44,241 bases of DNA, taken from Actinomycetes bacterium (lineage in GTDB: Bacteria > Actinomycetota > Actinomycetes > Propionibacteriales > Propionibacteriaceae). The notes beneath the pieces are model-generated. The model made no database searches, had not been told where the DNA came from, and saw only the letters and a program-made list of their open reading frames with translations. Numbering within the stretch: the first letter of the stretch is position 1; each line of letters starts with the position of its first letter. Shown piece after piece: positions 17,795 to 26,003 of this stretch. The translations under genes were made by a program, and so were the position numbers. The DNA lies in assembly GCA_023443125.1 (NCBI GenBank), contig JAEZVO010000006.1:1-44241 (forward strand). Reading direction: 5' to 3'.

Positions 17795-18523
17795 TCATGG
17801 GCGGGGAATGAACTGCTGGAAGCGCTCGAAGTAGCGATCTTGGAAGTGGCGCAGCGTGTCGAATAGGAACCCGGGCTGCTCCTCAAATTCCTGGAGCCCT
17901 CGGTAGTAGAAGGCCTTCTCGTGGTCGAGCACCACGAACGGAAGAATGTTATTCGCGAGGCACTGCTCGAACATCACGAGCCTGCCGACGCGCCCATTGC
18001 CATCTTGAAACGGATGAATTCGCTCGAACTCGTAGTGGAACCTGCAGATATCTTCAAATGTCATCTGGTCGGGGGCGTCATCGAGCAGCTGTTCGATTGC
18101 GTGCGCCACTTCGTCGGGCGACGTCGTCGCCTGACCACCCACCTCATTCGGCAGCGTCTTCCAATCGCCCACCTGAAACCAGTCGTGGTCGGCGTCTGAC
18201 GTGCCGGTTTTGAGGATGCGGTGGTATTCCTTTAGCGATTCTGCGGTCGCAGGTTCCCCCGCACGCCCGATGAGGAAATCGAATGCGCGGAAGTGATTCG
18301 TCGTTTCGACGACATCGTCGACGAGCGCGTCACCCATCACTGTCTTCGTCTCGAACAGATAGCGGGTCTGGTCGGCAGTGAGTCGGCTGCCCTCGATCCG
18401 GTTCGAGTTGTACGCAAGCTCAAGCTGGGTCAGGTGGTACAGCCCGCCCGGGAGGCGCACGTCGCGCTGCTCTCGGAAGACCTGCAGCAGCCCGGCAGCG
18501 TGCACCTCATACTCGTCGCTCAC
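17795..18523 (-). CDS. Fic-domain protein (class II-type, self-inhibited)
   Basis: 242-residue Fic protein. The catalytic motif HPFQDGNGRVGR is complete, so AMP (or another nucleotide part) could be transferred to a hydroxyl of a target protein. An inhibitory helix motif of the form S-x-x-x-E-G is visible near the N-terminus (SNRIEG), before the Fic core, as in class II Fic proteins. This explains why no separate antitoxin gene is seen nearby. It starts with GTG. The PrsW gene begins ~60 bp downstream on the same strand and may share the transcript. The target is not predictable. Confidence 0.92.
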   Translation of the reverse strand: MSDEYEVHAAGLLQVFREQRDVRLPGGLYHLTQLELAYNSNRIEGSRLTADQTRYLFETKTVMGDALVDDVVETTNHFRAFDFLIGRAGEPATAESLKEYHRILKTGTSDADHDWFQVGDWKTLPNEVGGQATTSPDEVAHAIEQLLDDAPDQMTFEDICRFHYEFERIHPFQDGNGRVGRLVMFEQCLANNILPFVVLDHEKAFYYRGLQEFEEQPGFLFDTLRHFQDRYFERFQQFIPRP

Positions 18524-18595
18524 CCCACCAATGGTATCCGCCAGCCCACGGCGCGCGCCGCTTGAGCGTCACCGTCGACGACGCTCCGTCGCACT

Positions 18596-18641
18596 AAAGA
18601 ATGCTGGAACCCACCGAACAGGGTGACCTCCAGCATTCTTT
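18596..18641. terminator. Terminator downstream of tRNA-Arg
   Basis: 13-bp perfect stem (AAAGAATGCTGGA / TCCAGCATTCTTT) with an inner ACCC/GGGT pairing in a 20-base loop. On the minus strand it lies 24 bp after the tRNA-Arg CCA and ends in TTTAG. It also separates the tRNA from the fic promoter region. Confidence 0.75.
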
Positions 18642-18664
18642 ATGTTCGCGACGTCCCCCCCCCA

Positions 18665-18740
<76 letters not shown>

Positions 18741-18788
18741 TCGGCGCATCAGTCTAGTCGCAGCCGGCCGGGATGCGCGACGTGAGCC

Positions 18789-19454
18789 TCACCCCTGCTT
18801 CGCTTCGGCGGTCACGGGTGCGGCAGATCGCCAGGTGACGGATTCGCCGTCGATCTGGCCGCCGTCGGAGGCCTTCACTACCTCGCCCCCAAACTCGAGC
18901 CGCATCCGATACAGCCCGACGGTGTCCTCCGGCGCGAGCACTTCCCCAAGGTTGACGCGCCAGACCCCGTCATCCAGCGTGGGCCGCGGCGCCCACTCCT
19001 CGTCGCCCCACTGCTCGAGGGTGAACTGCGCGGTGGTGTCGCAGACGTGGTAGCCGGCGGCGTCGCTGCGCTTCGCGCGCCAACCCGACCCAAAGCCGAC
19101 CATGTCATCAGGTACTTCGCCTTCCTCGCAGAAGGTGACCTCGTCGCTTTGGATCATCTGCTCCGGGATCGCGATGCGCAGGTGAGCGCGGATGTCGTCC
19201 CCGCTGGTGAACGTGAGCCGAACCAGTTGCACCACACCGTCAACGTCACCGGGGGCGGGCAACTCGTCGCCCCAGTCGTCCCAAGCCTGCTCCTCGTTCA
19301 TGGTCTCGACGGGGCTCGGCGCCTGGATTGGTCCGGAGGCCACTTCGGAAGGCTCCGGAACAGGCTGCTGGCTGGGCTGCTCGTCGGCGGCTCCCCCACA
19401 TCCGGTGAGCACCAGGGCGAGCGCCACAGCAGCGGCGCGGCATGCATTTCTCAT
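18789..19454 (-). CDS. Hypothetical secreted lipoprotein
   Basis: 221-residue protein with a lipoprotein signal: MRNACR, a hydrophobic run and lipobox LTGC (Cys19). A Pro/Glu/Ser/Gln-rich spacer of about 40 residues follows, then a mostly beta-like domain containing two cysteines (TFCEEG and YHVCDT) that could form a disulfide. I do not recognise the domain. ATG 19454 gives a normal signal peptide; ATG 19475 adds MVYKLSP. There is no Shine-Dalgarno, but TATAAG ends nine bases before ATG 19454, suggesting a leaderless or near-leaderless message. Divergent from oligoribonuclease, which shares the same AT-rich promoter patch. Confidence 0.75.
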   Translation of the reverse strand: MRNACRAAAVALALVLTGCGGAADEQPSQQPVPEPSEVASGPIQAPSPVETMNEEQAWDDWGDELPAPGDVDGVVQLVRLTFTSGDDIRAHLRIAIPEQMIQSDEVTFCEEGEVPDDMVGFGSGWRAKRSDAAGYHVCDTTAQFTLEQWGDEEWAPRPTLDDGVWRVNLGEVLAPEDTVGLYRMRLEFGGEVVKASDGGQIDGESVTWRSAAPVTAEAKQG

Positions 19455-19463
19455 AGGGGAAAG

Positions 19464-19471
19464 CTTATAAA
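19464..19471. promoter_or_regulatory. Shared AT-rich -10 patch of the lipoprotein/orn divergent pair
   Basis: CTTATAAA reads as TATAAA on the plus strand, suitably placed upstream of orn, and as TATAAG on the minus strand, nine bases before the lipoprotein ATG. It is the only AT-rich site between the two start regions. Confidence 0.35.
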
Positions 19472-19515
19472 CCATGGGCGAACGTCAGCACATCCACGCG
19501 GTAGGCTCGGGAGAC

Positions 19516-20169
19516 GTGAATAGCAACATGGTGTGGATCGACTGTGAAATGACCGGCCTCGATTTGGAGGCCGACGGGCTGTGCGAGGTGGCTGCGCTCG
19601 TCACCGACTCGGAGCTCAACGTGCTGGGCGAAGGGGTCGACGTCGTTATCAAGCCGACCGACGCCCAGCTGGAGCACATGGGCGAGTTTGTCACCGAGAT
19701 GCACACCAAGTCGGGCCTCCTCCCCCTCCTCGCTCAGGGAACCACGCTCGAGGACGCGCAGCAGCAGGTGCTCGCGTACGTGCAGGAACACTGCCCCACC
19801 GCCCGCAAGGCGCCGCTGGCGGGCAACACCATCGGCACCGACCGCGCGTTCCTCGCCAAGTACATGCCCGAGCTCGAGCAGCACCTCCACTACCGCAACA
19901 TCGACGTCTCCAGCATCAAGGAGCTCGCGCGCCGGTGGTACCCCCGCGTGCAGCACAAGGCGCCGGCGAAGACGGGCAACCACCGCGCTCTTGCCGACAT
20001 TCAGGAGTCGATCGAGGAGCTGCGCTACTACCGCGACACGTTGTTCGTCGCTCAGCCGGGGCCGTCGTCGGAGGAGCTCACCGAGATCGCGACGAAACAC
20101 TGCGGGGCGCTGACCGGTCACCGCCCCGCCGAACCCTCAGCCACCCCAGACACCAACGCTGGGGAGTGA
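19516..20169 (+). CDS. orn: Oligoribonuclease
   Basis: DEDDh 3'-5' exoribonuclease of 217 residues that degrades 2-5 nt RNAs and pGpG/pApA to mononucleotides. Motifs are VWIDCEMTGLD (Exo I), YRNIDVSSIKELARRWYP (Exo II region) and HRALADIQESIEELRYYR (Exo III and the family-typical tail). Family members start only a few residues before VWIDCEMTG, so GTG 19516 (MNSNMVW) or ATG 19528 is the likely start, rather than ATG 19474. GGGAG lies just before the GTG. tRNA-His follows on the same strand with its own promoter. Confidence 0.95.
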   Translation: MNSNMVWIDCEMTGLDLEADGLCEVAALVTDSELNVLGEGVDVVIKPTDAQLEHMGEFVTEMHTKSGLLPLLAQGTTLEDAQQQVLAYVQEHCPTARKAPLAGNTIGTDRAFLAKYMPELEQHLHYRNIDVSSIKELARRWYPRVQHKAPAKTGNHRALADIQESIEELRYYRDTLFVAQPGPSSEELTEIATKHCGALTGHRPAEPSATPDTNAGE

Positions 20170-20208
20170 CGAGGCACCGTCGGTTTCCCTTAGGACGGCA
20201 AGGTGCGC

Positions 20209-20214
20209 TATGAT
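20209..20214 (+). promoter_or_regulatory. Probable -10 of the tRNA-His promoter
   Basis: TATGAT lies 26 bp before the mature tRNA-His 5' end, leaving a short 5' leader for RNase P. The -35 region (about 20186-20191) is poor. Confidence 0.4.
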
Positions 20215-20240
20215 CGCTGGTCGTCGTCATGAACGACATT

Positions 20241-20317
20241 GGTGGGTATAGCTCAGCTGGTAGAGCGTCTGGTTGTGGTCCAGAAGGTCGCGGGTTCAAG
20301 CCCCGTTACTCACCCCA
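20241..20317 (+). tRNA. tRNA-His (anticodon GTG)
   Basis: Acceptor GTGGGTA / TACTCAC with the histidine-specific extra G at position -1 facing discriminator C73. D arm GCTC...GAGC, anticodon stem TCTGG/CCAGA with loop TTGTGGT, T arm CGGGG-type with TTCAAGC, and an encoded CCA. A patch of accessory-looking genes begins immediately downstream. Confidence 0.95.
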
Positions 20318-20695
20318 CTCTGACTAGGGGTTTTACCGGGAAAAGTAGCCTCGCAGCTACACCTGCGGCTACAACCCGGTGAACCTTGAGGCATGGCACC
20401 CGCCCCAAAGCCCGTTAAACGACGTGACGGAAGCATCCGTTGATGCACCCAATTCCTAGAGCGGCTTGGCTCCATACCAATCATGGTTGCAGCGAGGTGT
20501 GGCAGAACCGAGACGAGCGACACAAAGCCCCGTGGTGACCGGGTGGTCGCCACGGGGCAAGTATGTGAGCGTGACCATTAAGCACGCATGGGTACGTGAA
20601 ACTTCACGCCCCACCGACCGGGTACTGGGAACGGAACCCAAAGCCGTTCGGTGTCTCCATCTTGCCCCAAATCGCGGATCCGCACAAGAAAATCG
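20318..20695. other. Intergenic region between tRNA-His and the DUF3800 gene
   Basis: About 380 bp with no gene I can support. All reading frames give short, low-complexity peptides. I see no integrase remnant and no clear copy of the tRNA 3' end that would mark an attachment site. The only structure is the hairpin at 20527-20558. Confidence 0.5.
20527..20558 (-). terminator. Terminator hairpin of the DUF3800 operon
   Basis: 14-bp stem (GCCCCGTGGTGACC / GGTCGCCACGGGGC, one G/T wobble) with a GGGT loop, followed on the minus strand by TTTGTG. It lies ~140 bp after the DUF3800 stop. Confidence 0.65.
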
Positions 20696-21454
20696 CTATA
20701 CCCGGTTCATAGTCAGGATGTTCACTCTCCCACGGCGCACGTCACCGAAGCCGTCGAGTCCGAAGGCGCGACGAAGGCGTCCCGCCACGCGACCCTTGGG
20801 TGTGGACTCCGATGCCGGAGCGTCGGGAACCTCCCCTACCCACTTTCGCCGATCGTACGCAATCGCGCCAGCGATCACGTCCGCCACTCGCAGGAGGTTC
20901 GTCGATTCCGAGTTCAGGTCGTAACATCCAAGAACACGACGAGTACCAAGCTGCTCATTGGCCCGCTCCCGCACTTCATCCGCCAGAACGCGCCCCTTGG
21001 GTGTCTGGATGAGGACAAGGAAGACGTTGACCAGTTCGCCTTGATTCACGTTAGCGACGACGAGTCGACGCGCCATGACCGCCTGCGTCTCCCAGGATCG
21101 CCTCTTCGCTGAGTCCGCGGGGGAAAGCTCGTAGACCGAACCGCCAATCCGGACATCGCATGTGGCGAGGTACTCCACGAGTTCGATGTAGAAGCGCTCA
21201 GTGGCTTGCGTGACACAACCGAACTTGATCTCACCGAAGAACTTGAACTGCTGCCGAAGCTGCCGAATCTCGCGATCGATAGACGCAGTGTCCCGGCATT
21301 TGAGGAACCCGACAACGAAGAGGCCACCGTTGGGATTCATAGATCCGCTCTCGTCTAGGAACAGGCTTGAGACCGGAACGTCGTCGGGGAGGCAGAAAGG
21401 GACATCGGCAAGATCACCCGATTCGGGGATGAGGGCGTCCTGCATTCCGTTCAT
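20696..21454 (-). CDS. DUF3800 domain-containing protein
   Basis: 252-residue protein of the DUF3800 family. The hallmark LFLDESG occurs near residue 30, and the second conserved acidic region LLRVADVIAGAIAYD near residue 190. The spaced aspartates resemble an RNase H-like metal site, but no activity has been firmly established for the family to my knowledge. DUF3800 genes are frequent in prophages, islands and next to defence genes. The ATG overlaps the stop of the upstream 112-codon gene by four bases, so the two are coupled. The coding sequence is somewhat less GC-biased than its neighbours and sits next to a tRNA, which suggests acquisition. Confidence 0.8.
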   Translation of the reverse strand: MNGMQDALIPESGDLADVPFCLPDDVPVSSLFLDESGSMNPNGGLFVVGFLKCRDTASIDREIRQLRQQFKFFGEIKFGCVTQATERFYIELVEYLATCDVRIGGSVYELSPADSAKRRSWETQAVMARRLVVANVNQGELVNVFLVLIQTPKGRVLADEVRERANEQLGTRRVLGCYDLNSESTNLLRVADVIAGAIAYDRRKWVGEVPDAPASESTPKGRVAGRLRRAFGLDGFGDVRRGRVNILTMNRV

Positions 21455-21789
21455 TCCTCGTCCTCCGGGTCATCCGGCGCGGTAGCGGTCTCGACTTGTT
21501 GCGCATGGGCGATCAGCTTGTTGCATCGGTGCTCGTCGAGCGACCTGGCTGGGCTCGTCTCAGCCTCAGCATTGCCAGCCTCATTCGGCCCTCCCTGCAT
21601 CCTGCGAGCAACCTCGGCAAGCAGTTCTTCATCAGAGACGTCCGCGATGGTGGTGAGGGTTGACCCACCTCGGAGGATTCGTGCAGCAGTAGCAGACGAC
21701 CACTGCAGCCCTGCGCCGAGTTTGCCGAGCTGACTGCCCTGAACGTCGCCAGCTCCGCTCGTGATCTTCGTGAGTGACGTGGTGGTCAC
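21451..21789 (-). CDS. Unrecognised small protein, coupled to DUF3800
   Basis: 112 residues, GTG start with a strong GGAGGT eight bases upstream. The first ~65 residues could be helical (QLGKLGAGLQWSSATAARIL; SDEELLAEVARRM) and faintly recall a small helix-turn-helix. The rest is acidic and probably disordered (ending APDDPEDEE). It overlaps the DUF3800 start by four bases (ATGA). It could be a regulator, antitoxin-like partner or adaptor; none of these is shown by the sequence. Confidence 0.65.
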   Translation of the reverse strand: MTTTSLTKITSGAGDVQGSQLGKLGAGLQWSSATAARILRGGSTLTTIADVSDEELLAEVARRMQGGPNEAGNAEAETSPARSLDEHRCNKLIAHAQQVETATAPDDPEDEE

Positions 21790-21879
21790 GTCAAGCCACC
21801 TCCCTCATCTCACGTCGAACCGAAAGTCAAACAGCACCGCCAGTACTCAGCATGGTACCCGCCAGCTGTGACAAATCCC

Positions 21880-21899
21880 GGATGCCCTCAGGAGCATCC
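21880..21899 (-). terminator. Weak hairpin after azlD
   Basis: GGATGC/GCATCC stem of six base pairs with an eight-base loop, about 30 bp after the azlD stop, followed on the minus strand by GGGATTTGT. Weak. Confidence 0.3.
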
Positions 21900-21930
21900 C
21901 CTGCAGAGCGCATCCACGGCCCGGTGTGTT

Positions 21931-22266
21931 TCACCCACCGAGCCAACCGCTATTCACCAGCGCGACGAAACAGGCCGTGCCAGCGAAGATGCTGAGCAGT
22001 GAACGTCGCCCGAAGAGCAGATGCACCCCGACGGTCACCCCCGCCGCGACGAGGGCTGCCACGGCGCGCCCCCCCCCGTCGAAGGCAGAAACCAGCGTAG
22101 CCAGCGCCAGGATGGTGAGAATCCCAGCCGGCATCCACACACCAATGCGACGCACCAGCGTCGACTCACGAAGCGGCGCAAGCAACAGGAACGGCACAGC
22201 CCGAAGCCCGACGGTGATCGCGCCGGCCACAACCACGACGGCCACGAAATATCCGAGGTCAGGCAT
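21931..22266 (-). CDS. azlD: AzlD-type branched-chain amino acid exporter subunit
   Basis: 111-residue membrane protein with about four hydrophobic segments. It has the AzlD pattern of a conserved RAVPFLLL in the first half and GVHLLFGRRSLLSIFAGT in the second. AzlD works with AzlC to export branched-chain amino acids (or other small molecules in related pairs). The start is ATG 22266 with GGGGAG upstream, overlapping the azlC stop by eight bases. It appears intact although its partner is broken. Confidence 0.85.
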   Translation of the reverse strand: MPDLGYFVAVVVVAGAITVGLRAVPFLLLAPLRESTLVRRIGVWMPAGILTILALATLVSAFDGGGRAVAALVAAGVTVGVHLLFGRRSLLSIFAGTACFVALVNSGWLGG

Positions 22267-22894
22267 GCTGTCTCCCCTCGCGCATCAGATGACGGACGAA
22301 CAGCGCGGCGGTGAACAGCACCATCGACGTCAGCAGGGCCGCACCGGGCGCGATGAGGAGCGTAACGCAGAAGCAACCCACCGCCATCACCACCGACGGC
22401 ACCTCCCGTCGGCTTCGCGCGGCGTCGAGCGCCAACACGATGAAGAGCGCGACAAGCGCGAACTCCAACCCCTCAATAGGCCTGGGCAGCGACAACGCCG
22501 TGGCCACGCCGATGAGTCCGCCGCCCACCCAGTACGCCTAAAGCACTTGGAGCCAGATGATCCGCCTTCCCGTCCAATGCTCCTCACCCCCGGCAATGAA
22601 CGCGTACGTCTCGTCGGTGAGGGCATACACGCCGTACGCTCGCGCGAGGCCGTGCACCCGGTCGATCGGGTAGTTGAAGGCGTAGAACACGTGCCGCACA
22701 TTCACCAGCAGCACGGTGAGGCCGACGGTGAGCACCGGCGTGCCGGCAGCGATGAGGCTCACCAGCAGCAGCTCCACCGAACCCGCATACACGACGATGG
22801 ACATCACCGGCGCTACCCACCACGGAAAACCAGCTTGGATCACCATCATGCCGAACGCCACGCCGAGTGGGATCAACCCGAGCCCGCCACCCAA
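22259..22894 (-). pseudogene. azlC: azlC, interrupted by an in-frame amber stop
   Basis: Two adjoining ORFs in the same frame together make a normal-length AzlC permease. The upstream piece ends ...RRIIWLQVL, then TAG at 22538-22540, then the reading continues as AYWVGGGLIGVATALSL to a TGA at 22259. AzlC landmarks are GLGLIPLGVAFG, VYAGSVELLLVSL and LVNVRHVFYAF. The 5' end is also doubtful: the only usual start in frame is a TTG at 22894. An ATG at 22941 lies in another frame and would join cleanly if one base had been lost. The lesion implies loss of function, or a sequencing error. Confidence 0.8.
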
Positions 22895-23074
22895 ACTCAG
22901 GCGAGCAACTTCGAAAGCATCCGGTTTCGCACGCCTGCCATCTTGGCGCCAACCGCCTCACCGGTGAACGTCGCGTTCACCACCTGAACACCGTCGCGAC
23001 AAGCACCATCGCACCTGCACCAAGCTCGATTTCCCATTTCGCGAGCGGCGTAGTAAGTTTAGTTCTCGCTGCGA

Positions 23075-23150
<76 letters not shown>

Positions 23151-23157
23151 AACAAAC

Positions 23158-23183
23158 GAAGGCCGCCCTCACGGGTGGCCTTC
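23158..23183. terminator. Terminator after tRNA-Lys
   Basis: 11-bp stem GAAGGCCGCCC / GGGTGGCCTTC (one G/T pair) with a four-base loop, followed by TTGCATT. It lies seven bases after the tRNA and 34 bp before the convergent GH125 stop, so it can serve both. Confidence 0.8.
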
Positions 23184-23217
23184 TTGCATTGTCAGCCCCG
23201 GCAAGGCCAGGCCCTGC

Positions 23218-24486
23218 CTACGCTCCCTCCGCGATGTGCAGCATGAGTTCGCACGCCATGGAGTTCGACCAAGAAAACCACGGCCGAGTGTACTTCGTCG
23301 GATCATTCGGATCGAAGCTCTCGTGCGTCAACCCGGTGCCGCCGTCGGTGGCGAGGATCACGTCGAGGCACCGCCTGGCCTCGGCCTCGTCGCCCGTGAG
23401 GCCCTGCACCGCCAGCGCGATATGCCAGACGTAGCCTTCCGGCGTGTGCGGGCTGCCCACCCCCGACGCGAATTCGCCCGTGTAGAAGAACGGGTTCTCG
23501 TCGCTCAGCACCCAGGCGCGGGTGGCCTGGTACCGCGGGTCGTCGAACGCGAACCCAGCCGTGAGTGGCAAGGAGAGCAACGACGGCATGTTGGCGTCGT
23601 CCATGGCGAGCTTGCCGCCCAGCCCGTCCACCTCGTACAGGTACCGTTCCCCCTCCATGCCGTAGCGCTCGACGCCGTCACTGATTTCCTGCGCCAGCCT
23701 GCCAGCCGATGCGCCGAGCTCCTCGTCGCCCCAATCGCGCGCGAACTCCCCGATTATCCCGAGCGCGTGCACGGCCATGAGCTGCGCGGGAATGTTGTAT
23801 CCGTACTGACAAGCATCGTCGGATGGCCGGAATCCGCTCCAGGTCATCCCGGTGATGGCCACGGGAGTGCCGCGTCCGTCGTCGCCCAAGGTGTCCCACG
23901 GCTCCGATTCGCGCACGTGACGATAGGTGGACGCCCCGAAGTGGTCTTGCTCCAGCCGCCACAACGCGACGATGCGCCCGCAGCCCTCGCGCAGGGCAGC
24001 GTCGAGCTCGTCGTCCCATCCGTCGAGCCCACGGAGGCGGTGCGCGAGCAGCACGGGGAACGCCAGCGAATCGATCTCGTACTTGCGCTCCCACACACCC
24101 GGGTGGAGATCGAGGTCGTTGGCATCATGGTGCGCGTCGTTCTCCGACTCATTAAACGCGTTCGCGTACGGGTCCAAGCCGATGCAGCGCCACTGCTCGC
24201 GCGCCATGCCCAGCAGCACCTCGCGCACCTCGGCCACGTCGGTCATCCGCAGGAACGGCCACACCTGTGCCGACGAGTCACGCAGCCACATCGCGGGAAT
24301 GTCGCCGGTGATGACGAAGGTGCGATCACCGCGGCGGGTCATCGTCGTCGTCCAGGTGTTCACCATCATGGCGCGGAACCGTTCCGCGGCGGGCGCCCCC
24401 ACCGTCGCAGCGATGCGCTCGGCTTCCGCATCCAGCCGGGCCTGCAGCTCCTCTCCGACGGGGTTCGTCACTGTTCGCTCGTCCAT
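23218..24486 (-). CDS. GH125 exo-alpha-1,6-mannosidase
   Basis: 422-residue member of glycoside hydrolase family 125, inverting exo-mannosidases that remove alpha-1,6-linked mannose from N-glycans and mannans. Landmarks are GDIPAMWLRDSSAQ near the N-terminus, GFRPSDDAC (contains the probable catalytic acid Asp) and HESFDPND...TRPWFSWSN (probable base Glu, C-terminal). No signal peptide is present, so it acts in the cytoplasm. ATG 24486 is chosen, with GAAGGA upstream; the frame extends six codons to a GTG. The gene overlaps the end of GH20 by 19 bp and is the last gene of the HAD-GH20-GH125 operon. Confidence 0.93.
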   Translation of the reverse strand: MDERTVTNPVGEELQARLDAEAERIAATVGAPAAERFRAMMVNTWTTTMTRRGDRTFVITGDIPAMWLRDSSAQVWPFLRMTDVAEVREVLLGMAREQWRCIGLDPYANAFNESENDAHHDANDLDLHPGVWERKYEIDSLAFPVLLAHRLRGLDGWDDELDAALREGCGRIVALWRLEQDHFGASTYRHVRESEPWDTLGDDGRGTPVAITGMTWSGFRPSDDACQYGYNIPAQLMAVHALGIIGEFARDWGDEELGASAGRLAQEISDGVERYGMEGERYLYEVDGLGGKLAMDDANMPSLLSLPLTAGFAFDDPRYQATRAWVLSDENPFFYTGEFASGVGSPHTPEGYVWHIALAVQGLTGDEAEARRCLDVILATDGGTGLTHESFDPNDPTKYTRPWFSWSNSMACELMLHIAEGA

Positions 24487-26003
24487 GCCATTCCTTCTCG
24501 ACACCAGTTGATACCCATGACCGTGAGCCTGCGGAGCAACGCCCCCAGCTCATTCTCCGAGGCCGCGCTGCCCGCCCAGAATTGCTGGGCCAGTGCGGTA
24601 CCTCGAGGCCACGTCATGTACTCGGCTTTCGCCCAGTCGCGCACATATTCTCCCCACAGTTGGAACTGCCCGCCCAGCAGGCGCCCCGGGCCATCCGGGA
24701 GCGCCGCGAGCATCTGGGCGAAATCCTGCGTTTTCTCTAAAGGCGTGTACTGCCCGTAGTTGAGGGGGTGGTCATCCCACTTGCCCTGGCAGTAGTCGAG
24801 GTAGGTGTACTGGGTGGGCGCGGCCAGTACGTCGTATCCCTTGCTAATCACGTCCCCAACCTGCGCAGCGTCGCGCCACACCATGATCGTGACGTCGTCG
24901 GGCACGCCGCCCTCCAGCACCTCGTCCCACGCGATCACGCGACGTCCGCGCGCCAGCACGTGCTCGCACACGATGCGCTCGAACCACGCCTGCCCCTCGG
25001 CAGGAGTAGAGAGCCCTTCGCGACGCATCGTGGCCTGCGAGCGTTCATCAGCGAGCCATTCCGACCCCGGGCACTCGTCGCCCCCGACGTGCACGGGCGA
25101 ACCGGGGAACAGGTCCATGACGGCGTCCAGCGCGTCCTTGCAGAACTGAATCACGGTGTCATCTAGCCGCAGCACGTGCTCGGAAATGCCCCAACACGTG
25201 CGCGGATGCTGCACACCCGACGCGCCCAGCTCCGGGTAGGCCGCCACCGCGGCCTCCATGTGGCCGGGCATATCTACCTCCGGCACCACGGTGATGCCGA
25301 GCCGGTTCGCGTGCTCCACGAGCCTGCCGATCTCCTCGGCTGTGTAGAACCCGCCGTGCGGGATGCCGTCGTGCTCGGCCACATCGTCGCAGTCGTTCTC
25401 GTCGGGAGGCGGCTGAAGTCCGACGAGGGTGCCAGGCCGCCACGCCCCCACCTCCGTGAGCTTCGGCCAACCAGGCACGGGGAAGCGCCAGCCTTGGTCG
25501 TCGGTGAGGTGAAGGTGCAGCACGTTGAGCTTGTGCATGGCCATCACGTCGAGGTGTCTGAGCAACCCGTCGAGTGGCAGAAAATGCCTTGCCACGTCCA
25601 CCATGGAGCCGCGCCACGCCAGCGCTGGCTCGTCGACGATCTCCACGAACGGCACGACGAGTGTGGCCGGGTCCATAGGACCGGTGGTGTGCACCTCGCG
25701 CGGCAGAAGTTGTAGCAGCGTCTGCACCGCCCACGACGCGCCGGTCTGCGCGGAATACCTAATGCGCACCCCGTCCGCGCTGACGCTGAGGCGGTACCCC
25801 TCGTCGGGGAGCGAAGTATCTTCGACGAAGTCCACGCCGGCGCCGACCCCGTCGGCAAGCACCTGCACGCCGGCCGACCGCGAGAGACGCTCGGCCAGGA
25901 CCTCAGCGGGAACGCCGCCACCACGCACTGGGAGGGGGTTGGGCAGCAGGAACGAGCCCTGCCCCCAGTCGACGTGAGCGGGTGTGGGGATGATGGTGGG
26001 CAT
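24468..26003 (-). CDS. GH20 beta-N-acetylhexosaminidase
   Basis: 511-residue family 20 hexosaminidase that removes terminal GlcNAc/GalNAc by substrate-assisted catalysis. An N-terminal GH20b-like domain (to ~residue 130) precedes the TIM barrel. The catalytic Asp-Glu pair lies in HVGGDECPG; other family motifs are HLHLTDDQGWR and VPEVDMPGHMEAA. There is no signal peptide. ATG 26003 has GAAGGAGC upstream and overlaps the last base of the HAD gene stop (TGATG). Much longer in-frame extensions are possible but read through the HAD gene. Confidence 0.95.
   Translation of the reverse strand: MPTIIPTPAHVDWGQGSFLLPNPLPVRGGGVPAEVLAERLSRSAGVQVLADGVGAGVDFVEDTSLPDEGYRLSVSADGVRIRYSAQTGASWAVQTLLQLLPREVHTTGPMDPATLVVPFVEIVDEPALAWRGSMVDVARHFLPLDGLLRHLDVMAMHKLNVLHLHLTDDQGWRFPVPGWPKLTEVGAWRPGTLVGLQPPPDENDCDDVAEHDGIPHGGFYTAEEIGRLVEHANRLGITVVPEVDMPGHMEAAVAAYPELGASGVQHPRTCWGISEHVLRLDDTVIQFCKDALDAVMDLFPGSPVHVGGDECPGSEWLADERSQATMRREGLSTPAEGQAWFERIVCEHVLARGRRVIAWDEVLEGGVPDDVTIMVWRDAAQVGDVISKGYDVLAAPTQYTYLDYCQGKWDDHPLNYGQYTPLEKTQDFAQMLAALPDGPGRLLGGQFQLWGEYVRDWAKAEYMTWPRGTALAQQFWAGSAASENELGALLRRLTVMGINWCREGMAWTSEQ

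Noticed and set aside
18596..18641. Fifth member of the ~80-nt palindrome family
   Set aside because: It is only 46 nt, lacks the GAAAATC core and is not between convergent genes; an ordinary terminator explains it.
20318..20695. Integrase remnant or attachment-site duplicate next to tRNA-His
   Set aside because: Translations in all frames gave no recombinase motif, and only a nine-base match to the tRNA 3' end (AAGCCCCGT) was found, which can be chance.
22538..22540. Recoded TAG (pyrrolysine or readthrough) in azlC
   Set aside because: No stem-loop or recoding genes are seen and azlC is not a known recoded family; a disabling mutation or sequence error is simpler.
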